This document shows, piece by piece, positions 16,712 through 25,072 of a stretch of DNA of 64,000 bases. Source of the DNA: Anaerovibrio lipolyticus LB2005 (GTDB lineage Bacteria; Bacillota; Negativicutes; Selenomonadales; Selenomonadaceae); assembly GCF_000621545.1 (NCBI RefSeq), contig NZ_JHYA01000010.1, positions 1-64,000 on the forward strand, given 5' to 3'. The stretch's first letter is position 1; the number at the start of each line of letters is the position of its first letter. A program made the position numbers and the translations under genes. The notes under the pieces are model-generated. The model saw nothing but the letters and a program-made list of their open reading frames with translations, had not been told where the DNA came from and did not search any database.

Positions 16712-17926
16712 TCAACCAAAGAATTTCTTTATTCCCTTCAAAATACCGGAAGCCGCCTTTTTGATACCAGCCTCAGAATTCAGCAGCCGCTCCTCCTTCT
16801 CGTTGGAAATAAAGGCTGTTTCCAAAAGAATTGCCGGCATATTTGTATGTCTGACAACATAGAAATTACAGCTCTTAACGCCTCTATGGCCTGTAGACAG
16901 GGCCGATACCACCCCATCAGAAACATACTGGGCCAAACGGACAGAAGCCTTGGTACCCTTTCCGTAGTAATAGCCCGTGGTACCGCTTGGACTGCTGCTG
17001 GTGAAGGAATCCATGTGAATAGAAATAAAGATATCCGAATCATTTCTGTTGGCTATATCACAACGGGCCTGAAGCTCCTCAATATCTGTTGCATTGGCCT
17101 TCTTTGGAGATACCTCAGTATCCTTGTTGCGGGTCATAATGACCTCAGCCCCTTCAGCAGCCAAAATACGCTGCAGCTCCAAGGCTATACGAAGGGTGAC
17201 ACTTTTCTCTGTAACACCTGTTGGGCCAATGGCACCAACGTCGCTGCCACCATGACCGGCATCAATAGTAATCTTTTTCCCCTTAATGCCAGGAGTAAAT
17301 TCTGGCTCAACCACTGGGGTAGCCTCTTCCTTCTTATCAGAATCACCCTCAGAAGTGGTGACAGGAGTGCTGGTCTGTTCATCAGTGGATGGCTGTGGCT
17401 TTTCAGTATTACCAGAGCTGGAGCCAGTCTTGCCAAAATCTATGGCTGCTCCCCCGGAGCCCTTACCCACATTACCAAAATCCAAAACCAGACGATGACC
17501 AGTATTACCACCGGCCAATGTGAAAAAATTACGGTTACTCTCATTCATGGTGCTTTCAATAACTACACGCACCGTATTCGGGTCAAACTGAGCCAGACGC
17601 ACGGATTTGGCAAACTGGCTGCCTATGTTAATTGTCTTTTTGGCCTCAGGACTTATCCAGGCCCCCTGAATATCCACCACAACCCGTGATGGATTACTTA
17701 AAACACTGGTTTTAATTGCAACATCCTTGGTGGTATCCAATACGATACGGGCCTTGTCCTTATCAGAGCTCACCCTTACGGCGGTAACCTCCGCCATATT
17801 TGCCATACGTTGGGCAAAGGTGGCTGCCTGAGCCTCCTGGGTGGACCAAAACATAAGAAAACCAGCCAAAAGCAGCATTATACCCGCAAAATGCAAATAA
17901 ATGGCCTTAGCTTTAAGAAAGTACAT
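16712..17926 (-). CDS. N-acetylmuramoyl-L-alanine amidase (AMIN + Amidase_3)
   Basis: A cell-wall hydrolase that cuts the bond between muramic acid and the stem peptide. About 404 residues: signal peptide (about 8-35, ending AQA), AMIN domain (about 45-145) that binds peptidoglycan, a Ser/Thr/Glu-rich linker (about 150-220) and a zinc-dependent Amidase_3 domain. Zinc and catalytic residues are seen in DAGHGGSDVGA, SIHMDS (usually SIHAN/D-x) and LLETAFISN. ATG 17926, after GGGGGA, is preferred; an ATG 36 nt upstream has no ribosome site. AmiC-like amidases split daughter cells and are activated by EnvC, encoded at 27776-28909. Confidence 0.92.
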   Translation of the reverse strand: MYFLKAKAIYLHFAGIMLLLAGFLMFWSTQEAQAATFAQRMANMAEVTAVRVSSDKDKARIVLDTTKDVAIKTSVLSNPSRVVVDIQGAWISPEAKKTINIGSQFAKSVRLAQFDPNTVRVVIESTMNESNRNFFTLAGGNTGHRLVLDFGNVGKGSGGAAIDFGKTGSSSGNTEKPQPSTDEQTSTPVTTSEGDSDKKEEATPVVEPEFTPGIKGKKITIDAGHGGSDVGAIGPTGVTEKSVTLRIALELQRILAAEGAEVIMTRNKDTEVSPKKANATDIEELQARCDIANRNDSDIFISIHMDSFTSSSPSGTTGYYYGKGTKASVRLAQYVSDGVVSALSTGHRGVKSCNFYVVRHTNMPAILLETAFISNEKEERLLNSEAGIKKAASGILKGIKKFFG

Positions 17927-18048
17927 ATATATATTCCCCCAAAAACGGGCTTTTAAACCCATAGAACTAGCTTAAAAAATTCAATTTCTTCCAAATTATA
18001 TAAAGAATAAATTTCTAAGTAGAAATTCTATCATATAATTATGAAAAT

Positions 18049-18828
18049 TTAAAGCATGTTCTTGAGGAAGGCCTGGGTTCGCTCTTCCTGTGGATGATCA
18101 ATAACCTGCTGGGCAGGCCCCTGTTCCACAATAACCCCATCAGCCATAAATACCACCTGATTGGCAGCCTCTCTGGCAAAAGCCATTTCATGGGTAACCA
18201 CCAGCATGGTCATGTGCTCTGCCGCCAGCTCCCGCATGGTTTTCAATACCTCGCCGGTAAGCTCCGGATCCAAGGCAGATGTTGGCTCATCAAACAGCAT
18301 AATATCCGGCTTCATACAAAGAGCTCTGGCAATAGCCACCCGCTGTTGCTGACCGCCAGAAAGACGGGAGGGATAATTATCCCTTTTCTCGAAAAGGCCT
18401 ACTTTGCGCAGCAGCTCCTCTGCCTCGGGGATTACCTCCTCCTTTTTGCGCTTCTGCACCTGAACCGGTGCCTCCAGCAAGTTCTGCATCACAGTCATGT
18501 GGGGAAAAAGATTAAACTGCTGAAACACCATACCAGTGCAGGACAAAATATCCCTGGCTTCCTTTTCCGAAACGTATTCTGCCACATTTTCACTATTATT
18601 TTGGGCCAAAGCACGCCCCTTTATTTCTATTTTTCCGGAATCGATTATTTCCAAACGATTAATACAACGGAGCAGGGTACTCTTGCCGGAACCGGATGGG
18701 CCAATAATTGCTTTGGTCTCACCTTTTTTCAAATCAAGGTCAATGCCCCGCAAAACCTCAAGCTCATCGAATTTTTTATGAATCTGCGTCAAACGCAGCA
18801 TTACCTGATTATTGGTCATATTTTCCAT
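18049..18828 (-). CDS. polar amino-acid ABC transporter ATPase
   Basis: Cytoplasmic ATPase of a GlnQ/HisP-type importer. 259 residues with Walker [11 protein letters not shown]-loop [13 protein letters not shown], signature LSGGQQQR and Walker [15 protein letters not shown]. Typical GlnQ length is about 240; the extra residues form a short insertion near residue 75 (NNSENVAEYVSEKEA). It overlaps the end of the permease gene by 20 nt, with GGAGG inside that gene, so translation is coupled. Substrate is set by the binding protein at 19778-20572. Confidence 0.93.
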   Translation of the reverse strand: MENMTNNQVMLRLTQIHKKFDELEVLRGIDLDLKKGETKAIIGPSGSGKSTLLRCINRLEIIDSGKIEIKGRALAQNNSENVAEYVSEKEARDILSCTGMVFQQFNLFPHMTVMQNLLEAPVQVQKRKKEEVIPEAEELLRKVGLFEKRDNYPSRLSGGQQQRVAIARALCMKPDIMLFDEPTSALDPELTGEVLKTMRELAAEHMTMLVVTHEMAFAREAANQVVFMADGVIVEQGPAQQVIDHPQEERTQAFLKNML

Positions 18829-19453
18829 AATATGCCTCCAGCTTCTTGAAGCCCCATGTAAGTACGGCTGTCATAATTAAGTAGAAAACGGCTGCCACCA
18901 CAAATGGTGTCATATCAAACTCACGCTGTACGATGGTACGGGCCACTCTCAGCAGGTCATTCATGGCAAGTATATAAATAAGGGAAGTATCCTTTACAAG
19001 ATTAATAGTCTCATTACTTACCGGTGGCAAAACGTAGCGAATCATCTGAGGTATAATAATGCGGCGCATGGTCTGCTTGTGGGTCATGCCAAGGGTTTTG
19101 GCAGCCTCATACTGGCCACGGGAAATTGACTGAATGCCCGCACGGAAAATCTCAGCAAAATATGCAGCATAGTTTAATGTAAATGCCAACAGGGCAGCCA
19201 CCAGATCAGGCAGCATAATACCCACCATTGGCAGGGCAAAGTAAACGAAGAGCAGCTGCAGCATCAAAGGCGTGCCACGCATAAGCCAGATGTAAAATTC
19301 CATGAAACGGCTCACCAGCTTCAAGGAAGACAGGCGGCCAAAGGCAGCCAGCAGACCCAGTGGCAATGAAAAAATCAACGTAATAAAGAATATCTGCAAT
19401 GTGACCTGGGTGCCTTCCAGCATCAGGACAACTGTATGCAATAAGCTATCCAT
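18809..19453 (-). CDS. polar amino-acid ABC transporter permease
   Basis: Inner-membrane subunit of a His/Glu/Gln/Arg-type importer, 214 residues with about five transmembrane helices. The start TQVTLQIFFITLIFSLPLG, the family motif WLMRGTPLMLQLLFVYF and the EAA-type loop EAAKTLGMTHKQTMRRIIIPQ that docks on the ATPase are all visible. It is followed by its ATPase with overlap, but is separated from the binding-protein gene by 324 nt holding a terminator and a large palindrome. Confidence 0.93.
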   Translation of the reverse strand: MDSLLHTVVLMLEGTQVTLQIFFITLIFSLPLGLLAAFGRLSSLKLVSRFMEFYIWLMRGTPLMLQLLFVYFALPMVGIMLPDLVAALLAFTLNYAAYFAEIFRAGIQSISRGQYEAAKTLGMTHKQTMRRIIIPQMIRYVLPPVSNETINLVKDTSLIYILAMNDLLRVARTIVQREFDMTPFVVAAVFYLIMTAVLTWGFKKLEAYYGKYDQ

Positions 19454-19536
19454 ATAAGTAGTAATCCCCTTCTGTAAACATTTTATTAATTTCCCGCTTT
19501 ACCGTAGCAAAGCACTAAGCCTATATATTTTACATC

Positions 19537-19570
19537 AAAAAAAGGACTATTGCAAACGATGCAACAGTCC
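19537..19570 (-). terminator. terminator between binding protein and permease genes
   Basis: On the minus strand, stem arms 19560-19570 and 19544-19554 (11 bp, one mismatch) with a 5-nt loop are followed by seven T. It would end most transcripts of the binding-protein gene before the permease gene. Confidence 0.8.
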
Positions 19571-19580
19571 ATAAAGTAAC

Positions 19581-19769
19581 TGAGGTGAGGTGCAGTTAGA
19601 TTGAGCAATTAGGGCACGGTTCGTTAAGAAACTTTTTGTTGCGTACTTTAATATTAGTGGAAAAAATCATTTGTTTGAGCGAAGCGAGTTATGATTTTTT
19701 ACACTATATAAATGCAAGAAAAAGTTTTAGAACCGGGACCGTCGCGAAAGCTAACTGCACCTCACCTCA
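19581..19769 (+). repeat. large palindromic element, copy C
   Basis: A 189-bp palindrome with perfect 19-bp outer arms: TGAGGTGAGGTGCAGTTAG (19581-19599) and its complement at 19751-19769. The inner stem is AAAAAATCAT (19661-19670) / ATGATTTTTT (19691-19700) and the apex is the core TTGTTTGAGCGAAGCGAGTT (19671-19690), identical to that at 11141-11160. The outer arms are unrelated in sequence to those of the other copies. It lies 8 nt after the binding-protein stop codon. Confidence 0.7.
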
Positions 19770-19777
19770 TAACTATT

Positions 19778-20572
19778 TTACTTTTTGAGGGTGATGTCCT
19801 TTGCAAACCACTTCTCGGAAATCTTTGCTACAGTGCCATCCTTGATCATTTCATCAAATACCTTCTGTACCTTGTCACGGAGAGCCTGATCATCCTTGCG
19901 GAAGGCAAAGCCGAACTGGCTTACATCGCCGATTACAGTGTCAATAGCAGTAATCTTTTCAGGGTGCTTGCTGATGTAGTAACGGCCAATAATCTCATCG
20001 CCTACAACTGCATCAATACGGCCATTTTCCAGATCCATAAATGCATTGATGAAATCAGGATAATACTTTACTTCCTTCATGGAAGCCTTCAGATCCTTCT
20101 TGCTCTCAAAATATTCCTCAGAGGTGCCACCGCTCTGGGTACCGATTACCTTGCCGGCGAGATCAGCCTCAGAGGAGATTTTCACGCCCTTATTGGAAGC
20201 AACAAATACAATCTGACGGTTGTTCATGTAAGGATCAGAGAACAGCATATTTTCCTTACGCTTCTCGGTGATATCCAGACCATTCCAGAGAACGTCTACG
20301 CGGCCGCTCTTCAGCTCAGCCTCCTTGGAGTTCCAGTCGATTGCCTTAAACTCCACCTCACAGCCTAAACGCTTGGAGGCCTCCTTGGCCAAATCAATAT
20401 CAAAGCCTACGATTTCATTCTTTTCATCCTTGAAGCCCATAGGTGGGAAATTGTCATCCAGACCTACCACTATTTTCTGTGCAGTATCCTTCTTCGCTGT
20501 ATCATTGCCACAGCCAGCCAAAGCCGCCACAGCCAAAACCAGCATCATACAAACAGCCAAAATCTTCTTCAT
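19778..20572 (-). CDS. amino-acid ABC transporter binding lipoprotein
   Basis: Family 3 periplasmic binding protein of about 264 residues. A lipoprotein signal (MKKILAVCMMLVLAVAALAGC) sets the mature N-terminal Cys near residue 21. The family signature GFDIDLAKEASKRLGCEVEF and the substrate pocket stretch GTQSGGTSEEYF are visible. The start is ATG 20572, after AAGGAG; the GTG 12 nt earlier sits on the ribosome site itself. The ligand is a polar amino acid; which one cannot be told. A terminator after the gene should give more of it than of the membrane subunits. Confidence 0.93.
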   Translation of the reverse strand: MKKILAVCMMLVLAVAALAGCGNDTAKKDTAQKIVVGLDDNFPPMGFKDEKNEIVGFDIDLAKEASKRLGCEVEFKAIDWNSKEAELKSGRVDVLWNGLDITEKRKENMLFSDPYMNNRQIVFVASNKGVKISSEADLAGKVIGTQSGGTSEEYFESKKDLKASMKEVKYYPDFINAFMDLENGRIDAVVGDEIIGRYYISKHPEKITAIDTVIGDVSQFGFAFRKDDQALRDKVQKVFDEMIKDGTVAKISEKWFAKDITLKK

Positions 20573-20804
20573 AGAACTATACACTCCTTTTTGAATAAGT
20601 TATTGCAATTTCAATACGCATATTATACTTTAGTTCGTTAATGTATTGCAAGAGAAAAATGATAAAATATTAAAATTTACATTTTTCTTATCAGACTTTT
20701 GTCCTTTTTCTATATTTTTTTCATATTTTTTTACTTAATGGTAGGATTTTTACAGTATCATATAGAATGTTACAATGGTAAATAGTGAATTGGAGGGGCT
20801 ATGT

Positions 20805-21869
20805 ATGAAAGAATTAACAATAGATGAGTTAGAACCGGGGATGGAGCTTGCTCGTACAATACTCAACGACGATATGGTGGTGGTACTGTCAGAAAATACC
20901 TTGCTGACAAAGGCCCACATCACCAGACTGGAATTCCTTAATGTTCCTTATGTATATGTTAAAGATGAATATGAACTTAGTCCAAACTACCAGAATGTCA
21001 TGGCCATGTTTAACCGCAGCAATGCGTTTGCGGCCCAATACCGTGAGGTAGTGCACGAGGTAAATGACATTTTTACATCCACTCTGAAGGATGACAAGGT
21101 GCCAGCGGAAAAGACAAAGGAACTGGTAAAGGAAGACCTGATGCCCATGTCCAAGCAAAGTGGTGCCATCGATTACCTTTACGAGCTCAACCACATGGCT
21201 GACGACGTATATAACCACTCCATACGAGTTTCCATTTTGGCAGGTGTAATTGGCAAATGGCTGCTTATGCCATCAAGACAGGTTACTGATCTTATCACTG
21301 CCGGTTTCCTCCATGATATTGGTAAGGTTCATTTCCCTGAACGATTGCAGAATCGTCAGGTGGAGACTTTGAAGGGTGAGGATTTCGAAACATATTTACA
21401 GCATACCTATGATGGCTACAAGATTCTGGCCACCAGTCCGGAGCTGTCCGAGGGAATAAAGCTGGCAGCCCTGCAGCATCACGAAGCATTGGACGGCAGT
21501 GGTATTCCTGACGGTCTTAGTGGTGACAAGATTCATCAGTTCTCCCGTATTATTGCCATTGCAGATCTTTACGATAACATCACCACAGAGCGTGAGGGCT
21601 TTGTGCGTCAGACTCCGTTTGCGGCCATTGCCAAAATTACTGAGCTGATGTACAGCAAGCTGGATCCTGAGATTTGCGTTGTAATCCTCAAGAGAATCAA
21701 GGATGCCTTCCTGGGCTCCACTGTAGTTCTCAACAATGGTCTCACCGGTACCATTCTTCGCTATCCTGATGACCTGGCTATTCATCCGCTCATTAAGATT
21801 GACCAGGATAATATCATTGACTTGAATGAGCATCGTGGTATTAAGATAGTAGAATACAACGCAAAATAA
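20805..21869 (+). CDS. HD-GYP domain phosphodiesterase with variant GYP motif
   Basis: Probably degrades cyclic di-GMP. About 354 residues: an N-terminal DUF3391-like region (1-110, starting TIDELEPGMELARTI) and an HD-GYP domain (about 125-330). Metal-site residues include His138 and His170-Asp171 (FLHDIGKVHFPERL), HHE at 225-227 and the AIADLYDNIT helix. The usual G-Y-P is G-I-P at 233-235. The start ATG 20805 follows GGAGGGG; an upstream ATG at 20775 lacks a site. It is monocistronic and divergent from the binding-protein gene. Since Tyr of GYP varies in some active enzymes, activity cannot be ruled in or out. Confidence 0.88.
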   Translation: MKELTIDELEPGMELARTILNDDMVVVLSENTLLTKAHITRLEFLNVPYVYVKDEYELSPNYQNVMAMFNRSNAFAAQYREVVHEVNDIFTSTLKDDKVPAEKTKELVKEDLMPMSKQSGAIDYLYELNHMADDVYNHSIRVSILAGVIGKWLLMPSRQVTDLITAGFLHDIGKVHFPERLQNRQVETLKGEDFETYLQHTYDGYKILATSPELSEGIKLAALQHHEALDGSGIPDGLSGDKIHQFSRIIAIADLYDNITTEREGFVRQTPFAAIAKITELMYSKLDPEICVVILKRIKDAFLGSTVVLNNGLTGTILRYPDDLAIHPLIKIDQDNIIDLNEHRGIKIVEYNAK

Positions 21870-21886
21870 AGCTTTAATCATGACGT

Positions 21887-21921
21887 AAAAAACCTGTTGC
21901 AGCAACGCAACAGGTTTTTTT
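21887..21921. terminator. bidirectional terminator
   Basis: A perfect 10-bp stem AACCTGTTGC (21891-21900) / GCAACAGGTT (21907-21916) with T-runs on both strands. It ends the HD-GYP gene and the MacAB operon. Confidence 0.9.
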
Positions 21922-21958
21922 GATGTCATCCTTTCCCTCTGGGGAAGGTGATCCTATT

Positions 21959-23176
21959 TTATTCATAACGTAATGCTTCAATAGGGTCCAGCTTGGCAGC
22001 CTTTCTGGCTGGATAAATTCCAAAGAACAGACCAATGCCCACAGAGAAGCTGAAGGACACAAATACCGGCAAAGGCGTGATAACCGTGGTGAAATTACCA
22101 AACTTGCCCACCAGCATGGACAAGCCGCAGCCCAGCCCAATGCCTATAATACCGCCAATAACGCCGATAACAACAGACTCTATCAGAAACTGCATCATGA
22201 TGTTCTGGAAGGTGGCCCCCAGTGCTTTGCGGATACCTATCTCACGGGTACGCTCCGTAACTGACACCATCATTATATTCATAATGCCGATGCCACCTAC
22301 CACCAAAGATATGCCGGCGATACTTCCCAAAAGTATGGTGAGCATGGTAGTGGTCTGACTCATGGTTTCCATAAGACTGGTCATATTACGAACGTTAAAG
22401 TCATCCTCTTTGCCACCGATTATCTTGTGGCGCTGACGCAGCAGAACCTCAATATCCTCCTGAACCTGATCCATCTTATTGGCATCAGATACCTGAATAT
22501 TAACAGAGGATACATAATCCATGGCCATAAGGCGTTCCATGGCTGTAGTGAGCGGCACAATAACCACATCATCCTGATCCTGTCCCATAGAGGACTGGCC
22601 CTTGCTTTCCAGCACGCCAATAACCTTGAAGGGCTGATTATTAACGCGGATGTTCTGCCCCACAGGATTAGTTGTACCAAAAAGATTTGTGGCTACAGTG
22701 CTGCCAATTACGGCCACGCGATTTCTCTTATTATTGTCGCTTTCAGTGACAAAGGAGCCTGTGCTAACCTCCAGGGAACGGATGGACATATACTCAGGAG
22801 TCACACCCATTACCGAGGAATTCCAGTTCTGATTGCCGTAAACAATCTGGTAAGACCGGGATACAGATGGTGATACGAAATCAATATTCTTTATTTTTTC
22901 CTTAATGGCCTTAGCGTCATCGTATTTCAGATTGGTACGGGAGCCAGCTGCTCCACGGACACCGCCCCTGTTGGTGGAGCCAGGAGATACAATTAGCATA
23001 TTACTTCCCAGGGAAGAAATGCTGTTTACCACATCGCTTTTAACACCCATACCTACAGATACCATGGCAATAACGGCACCAACGCCGATGATTATGCCCA
23101 GCATTGTGAGGAGGGACCGCATTTTATTGGCCAAAAGGGCAGTAAAGGCCATGGAAAAGCTTTCCTTAAACAACAT
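21959..23176 (-). CDS. MacB-type ABC transporter permease
   Basis: Membrane subunit of a tripartite exporter, about 405 residues. One N-terminal helix (about 15-40, LLANKMRSLLTMLGIIIGVG), a large periplasmic MacB_PCD domain (about 45-260), then three C-terminal helices with the FtsX-like motif TERTREIGIRKALGA in the first cytoplasmic loop. In E. coli MacB, ATPase and permease are one chain; here they are two genes, as is usual in Firmicutes. ATG 23176 overlaps the ATPase stop by 11 nt and has GAAGGGAAGGG upstream. It works with the ATPase, adaptor and TolC genes of this operon. Confidence 0.93.
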   Translation of the reverse strand: MLFKESFSMAFTALLANKMRSLLTMLGIIIGVGAVIAMVSVGMGVKSDVVNSISSLGSNMLIVSPGSTNRGGVRGAAGSRTNLKYDDAKAIKEKIKNIDFVSPSVSRSYQIVYGNQNWNSSVMGVTPEYMSIRSLEVSTGSFVTESDNNKRNRVAVIGSTVATNLFGTTNPVGQNIRVNNQPFKVIGVLESKGQSSMGQDQDDVVIVPLTTAMERLMAMDYVSSVNIQVSDANKMDQVQEDIEVLLRQRHKIIGGKEDDFNVRNMTSLMETMSQTTTMLTILLGSIAGISLVVGGIGIMNIMMVSVTERTREIGIRKALGATFQNIMMQFLIESVVIGVIGGIIGIGLGCGLSMLVGKFGNFTTVITPLPVFVSFSFSVGIGLFFGIYPARKAAKLDPIEALRYE

Positions 23177-23882
23177 CCAAAACCACGCCCTTCCCTTCAT
23201 CTCTGGTAATAACACCATCACGGACCAGCAGCTGACGGCTGGCACAAACCGCTATATCCGGCTCATGGGTTACCAAAATAATGGTACGCCCCTTTTCGTG
23301 CATGGACTGGAATATTTCCATTATTTCCTTGGTGGACTTGGTATCAAGGTTGCCTGTTGGCTCATCCGCCATAATAATCTGGGGATCATTTACCAAGGCC
23401 CGGGCAATGGCCACACGCTGCCGCTGACCACCTGAAAGCTCATTGGGCTGATGATCTGCCCTGTCTGCCAGACCCACCTGCTCCAGAAAATACATAGCCC
23501 GTTCCTCACGCTCATCAGAGTCTACTCCAGCATAAACCAAGGGCAATGCCACATTTTCCAGAGCAGAAATTCTGGACAAAAGATTAAAGTTCTGAAAAAC
23601 AAAGCCGATTTTCTGATTTCTGGTTCTGGCCAGCATATCATCGCTAAGGTGAGCCACCTCCTGGCCATCCAGCTTATAGGAACCAATGCTTGGTCGATCA
23701 AGGCATCCTAAAATATTCATCAGGGTGGACTTACCAGAGCCAGACGGCCCCATAAGAGCGGCAAATTCCCCCTCTTTAATATCCAGATCTATGCCATTGA
23801 GGGCCGCCACCTCCTGATCACCAACCTTGTACAGCTTTTTTATCCCCCTAAGGCTAATAGTAATTTTTTCGATATTACTCAT
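23166..23882 (-). CDS. MacB-type ABC transporter ATPase
   Basis: A LolD/MacB-class ATPase of 238 residues with Walker [11 protein letters not shown]-loop VFQNFNLL, signature LSGGQRQR and Walker [13 protein letters not shown]. It powers the split MacB permease encoded with an 11-nt overlap downstream. GGAGG precedes the ATG. Substrates of such pumps are macrolides, peptides, siderophores or lipids; nothing in the sequence narrows this. Third gene of the four-gene export operon. Confidence 0.94.
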   Translation of the reverse strand: MSNIEKITISLRGIKKLYKVGDQEVAALNGIDLDIKEGEFAALMGPSGSGKSTLMNILGCLDRPSIGSYKLDGQEVAHLSDDMLARTRNQKIGFVFQNFNLLSRISALENVALPLVYAGVDSDEREERAMYFLEQVGLADRADHQPNELSGGQRQRVAIARALVNDPQIIMADEPTGNLDTKSTKEIMEIFQSMHEKGRTIILVTHEPDIAVCASRQLLVRDGVITRDEGKGVVLDVV

Positions 23883-23901
23883 TAATTATCAACCTCCGCT
23901 C

Positions 23902-25038
23902 TTAAATTGGAGGTCCGCCTGGGCCGCCGCCTCTGGTGTTTTTGGAAGTGGTTGCAGTGCTGCTCTTGGCCTTGTAGGTAATGGCTACAGTATCACCATC
24001 GGAAAGGCCATCCTCAATTTCCACATATTCATCACTATATATTCCGGTGGATACATAGCGCTTTTCAGTAGTGCCGTCCGGCAGGCTAAGCTGAACATAG
24101 GAGCCCTTGGTATCCGTCTTCAAGGCAGAGATTGGAACCACAAGGGCATTTTCCTTTTCAGAGGTAACAATGTCCACACGGGCTGTCATAGCCGGCAGCA
24201 ACAGATTATCAGGATCATCCACATCCAGCACCACATAATAGTAAATAACACTGGCAGTGGAAGATGAGGAAGCTGAGCTGTTGCTGGAATTAGTGTTCCA
24301 GCTATTGGTAACGTCTGTCTGGGAAATCTTGGAAACCCTTGCTGTGAAGGTCTTTCCCGTATAGGTATCAACGGTAAAGGTGGCATTCTGCCCCACCTTA
24401 ACGCTGCCAATATCGGTTTCATCCACCTTGGCCAGAATCTGCTTTGTACTCATATTAGCAATGGTCATAATAACGGTAGGATTGCTGTTGCCCTGTACCG
24501 CCATGGTTCCGGCACTCTTAGGCTCACCCACCACAATGCCATCCATAGGAGCCACAATAACAGTCTCGCTTAAATCAGACTGGGTTTTCTCCAGATTACT
24601 GGCAGCTGTATCATAGGTGAGCTGGGCGTCCTCCATTTCCTCCTGGGACTTGGCACCAATAGAATTAAGGTAGGAAACACGATTGTACTTGGACTTGGCA
24701 TTAATCAGCTTATATTCTGCTTGATCATTGGAGGCCTCATAGTCCTTGCCATCCAAAATAGCCACAGTCTGCCCTGCTGTTACATGGTCATTTTCCTTTA
24801 CCAGCACCGACTTGATACGGGCTGTAATCTTGGAGCTAACCTCTACGGAATCCACTGGGCGAATTGTTCCCGTGGCAGATACAGTGGATTTTATCTTCAT
24901 ACGCTGAACCTGGGCCATTTCAGTGGAGGCAGCGTTTTTTTCTGCATTGGAGCTGCTGAAATACATGTACCCGCCAAATATTACCACCAAAATTGCGATT
25001 AGGATGCCAGCTATAGTGAAAGTTTTTTTCTTTCTCAT
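23902..25038 (-). CDS. MacA-type periplasmic adaptor (membrane fusion protein)
   Basis: Links the MacB permease to the TolC channel. 378 residues: N-terminal membrane anchor (about 7-27), barrel-sandwich (lipoyl) halves around TARIKSVLVKENDHVTAGQTVA and TVIVAPMDGIVVGEPKSAG, a helical hairpin (about 105-155), a beta-barrel and a membrane-proximal domain. A low-complexity Asn/Ser-rich insert (about 240-262) sits in the barrel, and the end is a Gly/Pro-rich tail. The hairpin is short compared with AcrA. It is 19 nt before the ATPase gene. Confidence 0.93.
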   Translation of the reverse strand: MRKKKTFTIAGILIAILVVIFGGYMYFSSSNAEKNAASTEMAQVQRMKIKSTVSATGTIRPVDSVEVSSKITARIKSVLVKENDHVTAGQTVAILDGKDYEASNDQAEYKLINAKSKYNRVSYLNSIGAKSQEEMEDAQLTYDTAASNLEKTQSDLSETVIVAPMDGIVVGEPKSAGTMAVQGNSNPTVIMTIANMSTKQILAKVDETDIGSVKVGQNATFTVDTYTGKTFTARVSKISQTDVTNSWNTNSSNSSASSSSTASVIYYYVVLDVDDPDNLLLPAMTARVDIVTSEKENALVVPISALKTDTKGSYVQLSLPDGTTEKRYVSTGIYSDEYVEIEDGLSDGDTVAITYKAKSSTATTSKNTRGGGPGGPPI

Positions 25039-25072
25039 ATCTTTGCCTCTTTTCTCACTTCAGAATAGCCCA

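Larger units (their letters stand above)
19454..19777 (-). other. gap inside the ABC locus: terminator plus palindrome
   Basis: No gene in 324 bases. In the direction of transcription the stretch holds the large palindrome 19581-19769 and then the terminator 19537-19570. Only a weak promoter candidate (TTGCTA then AATAAA) lies before the permease gene. Confidence 0.6.
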
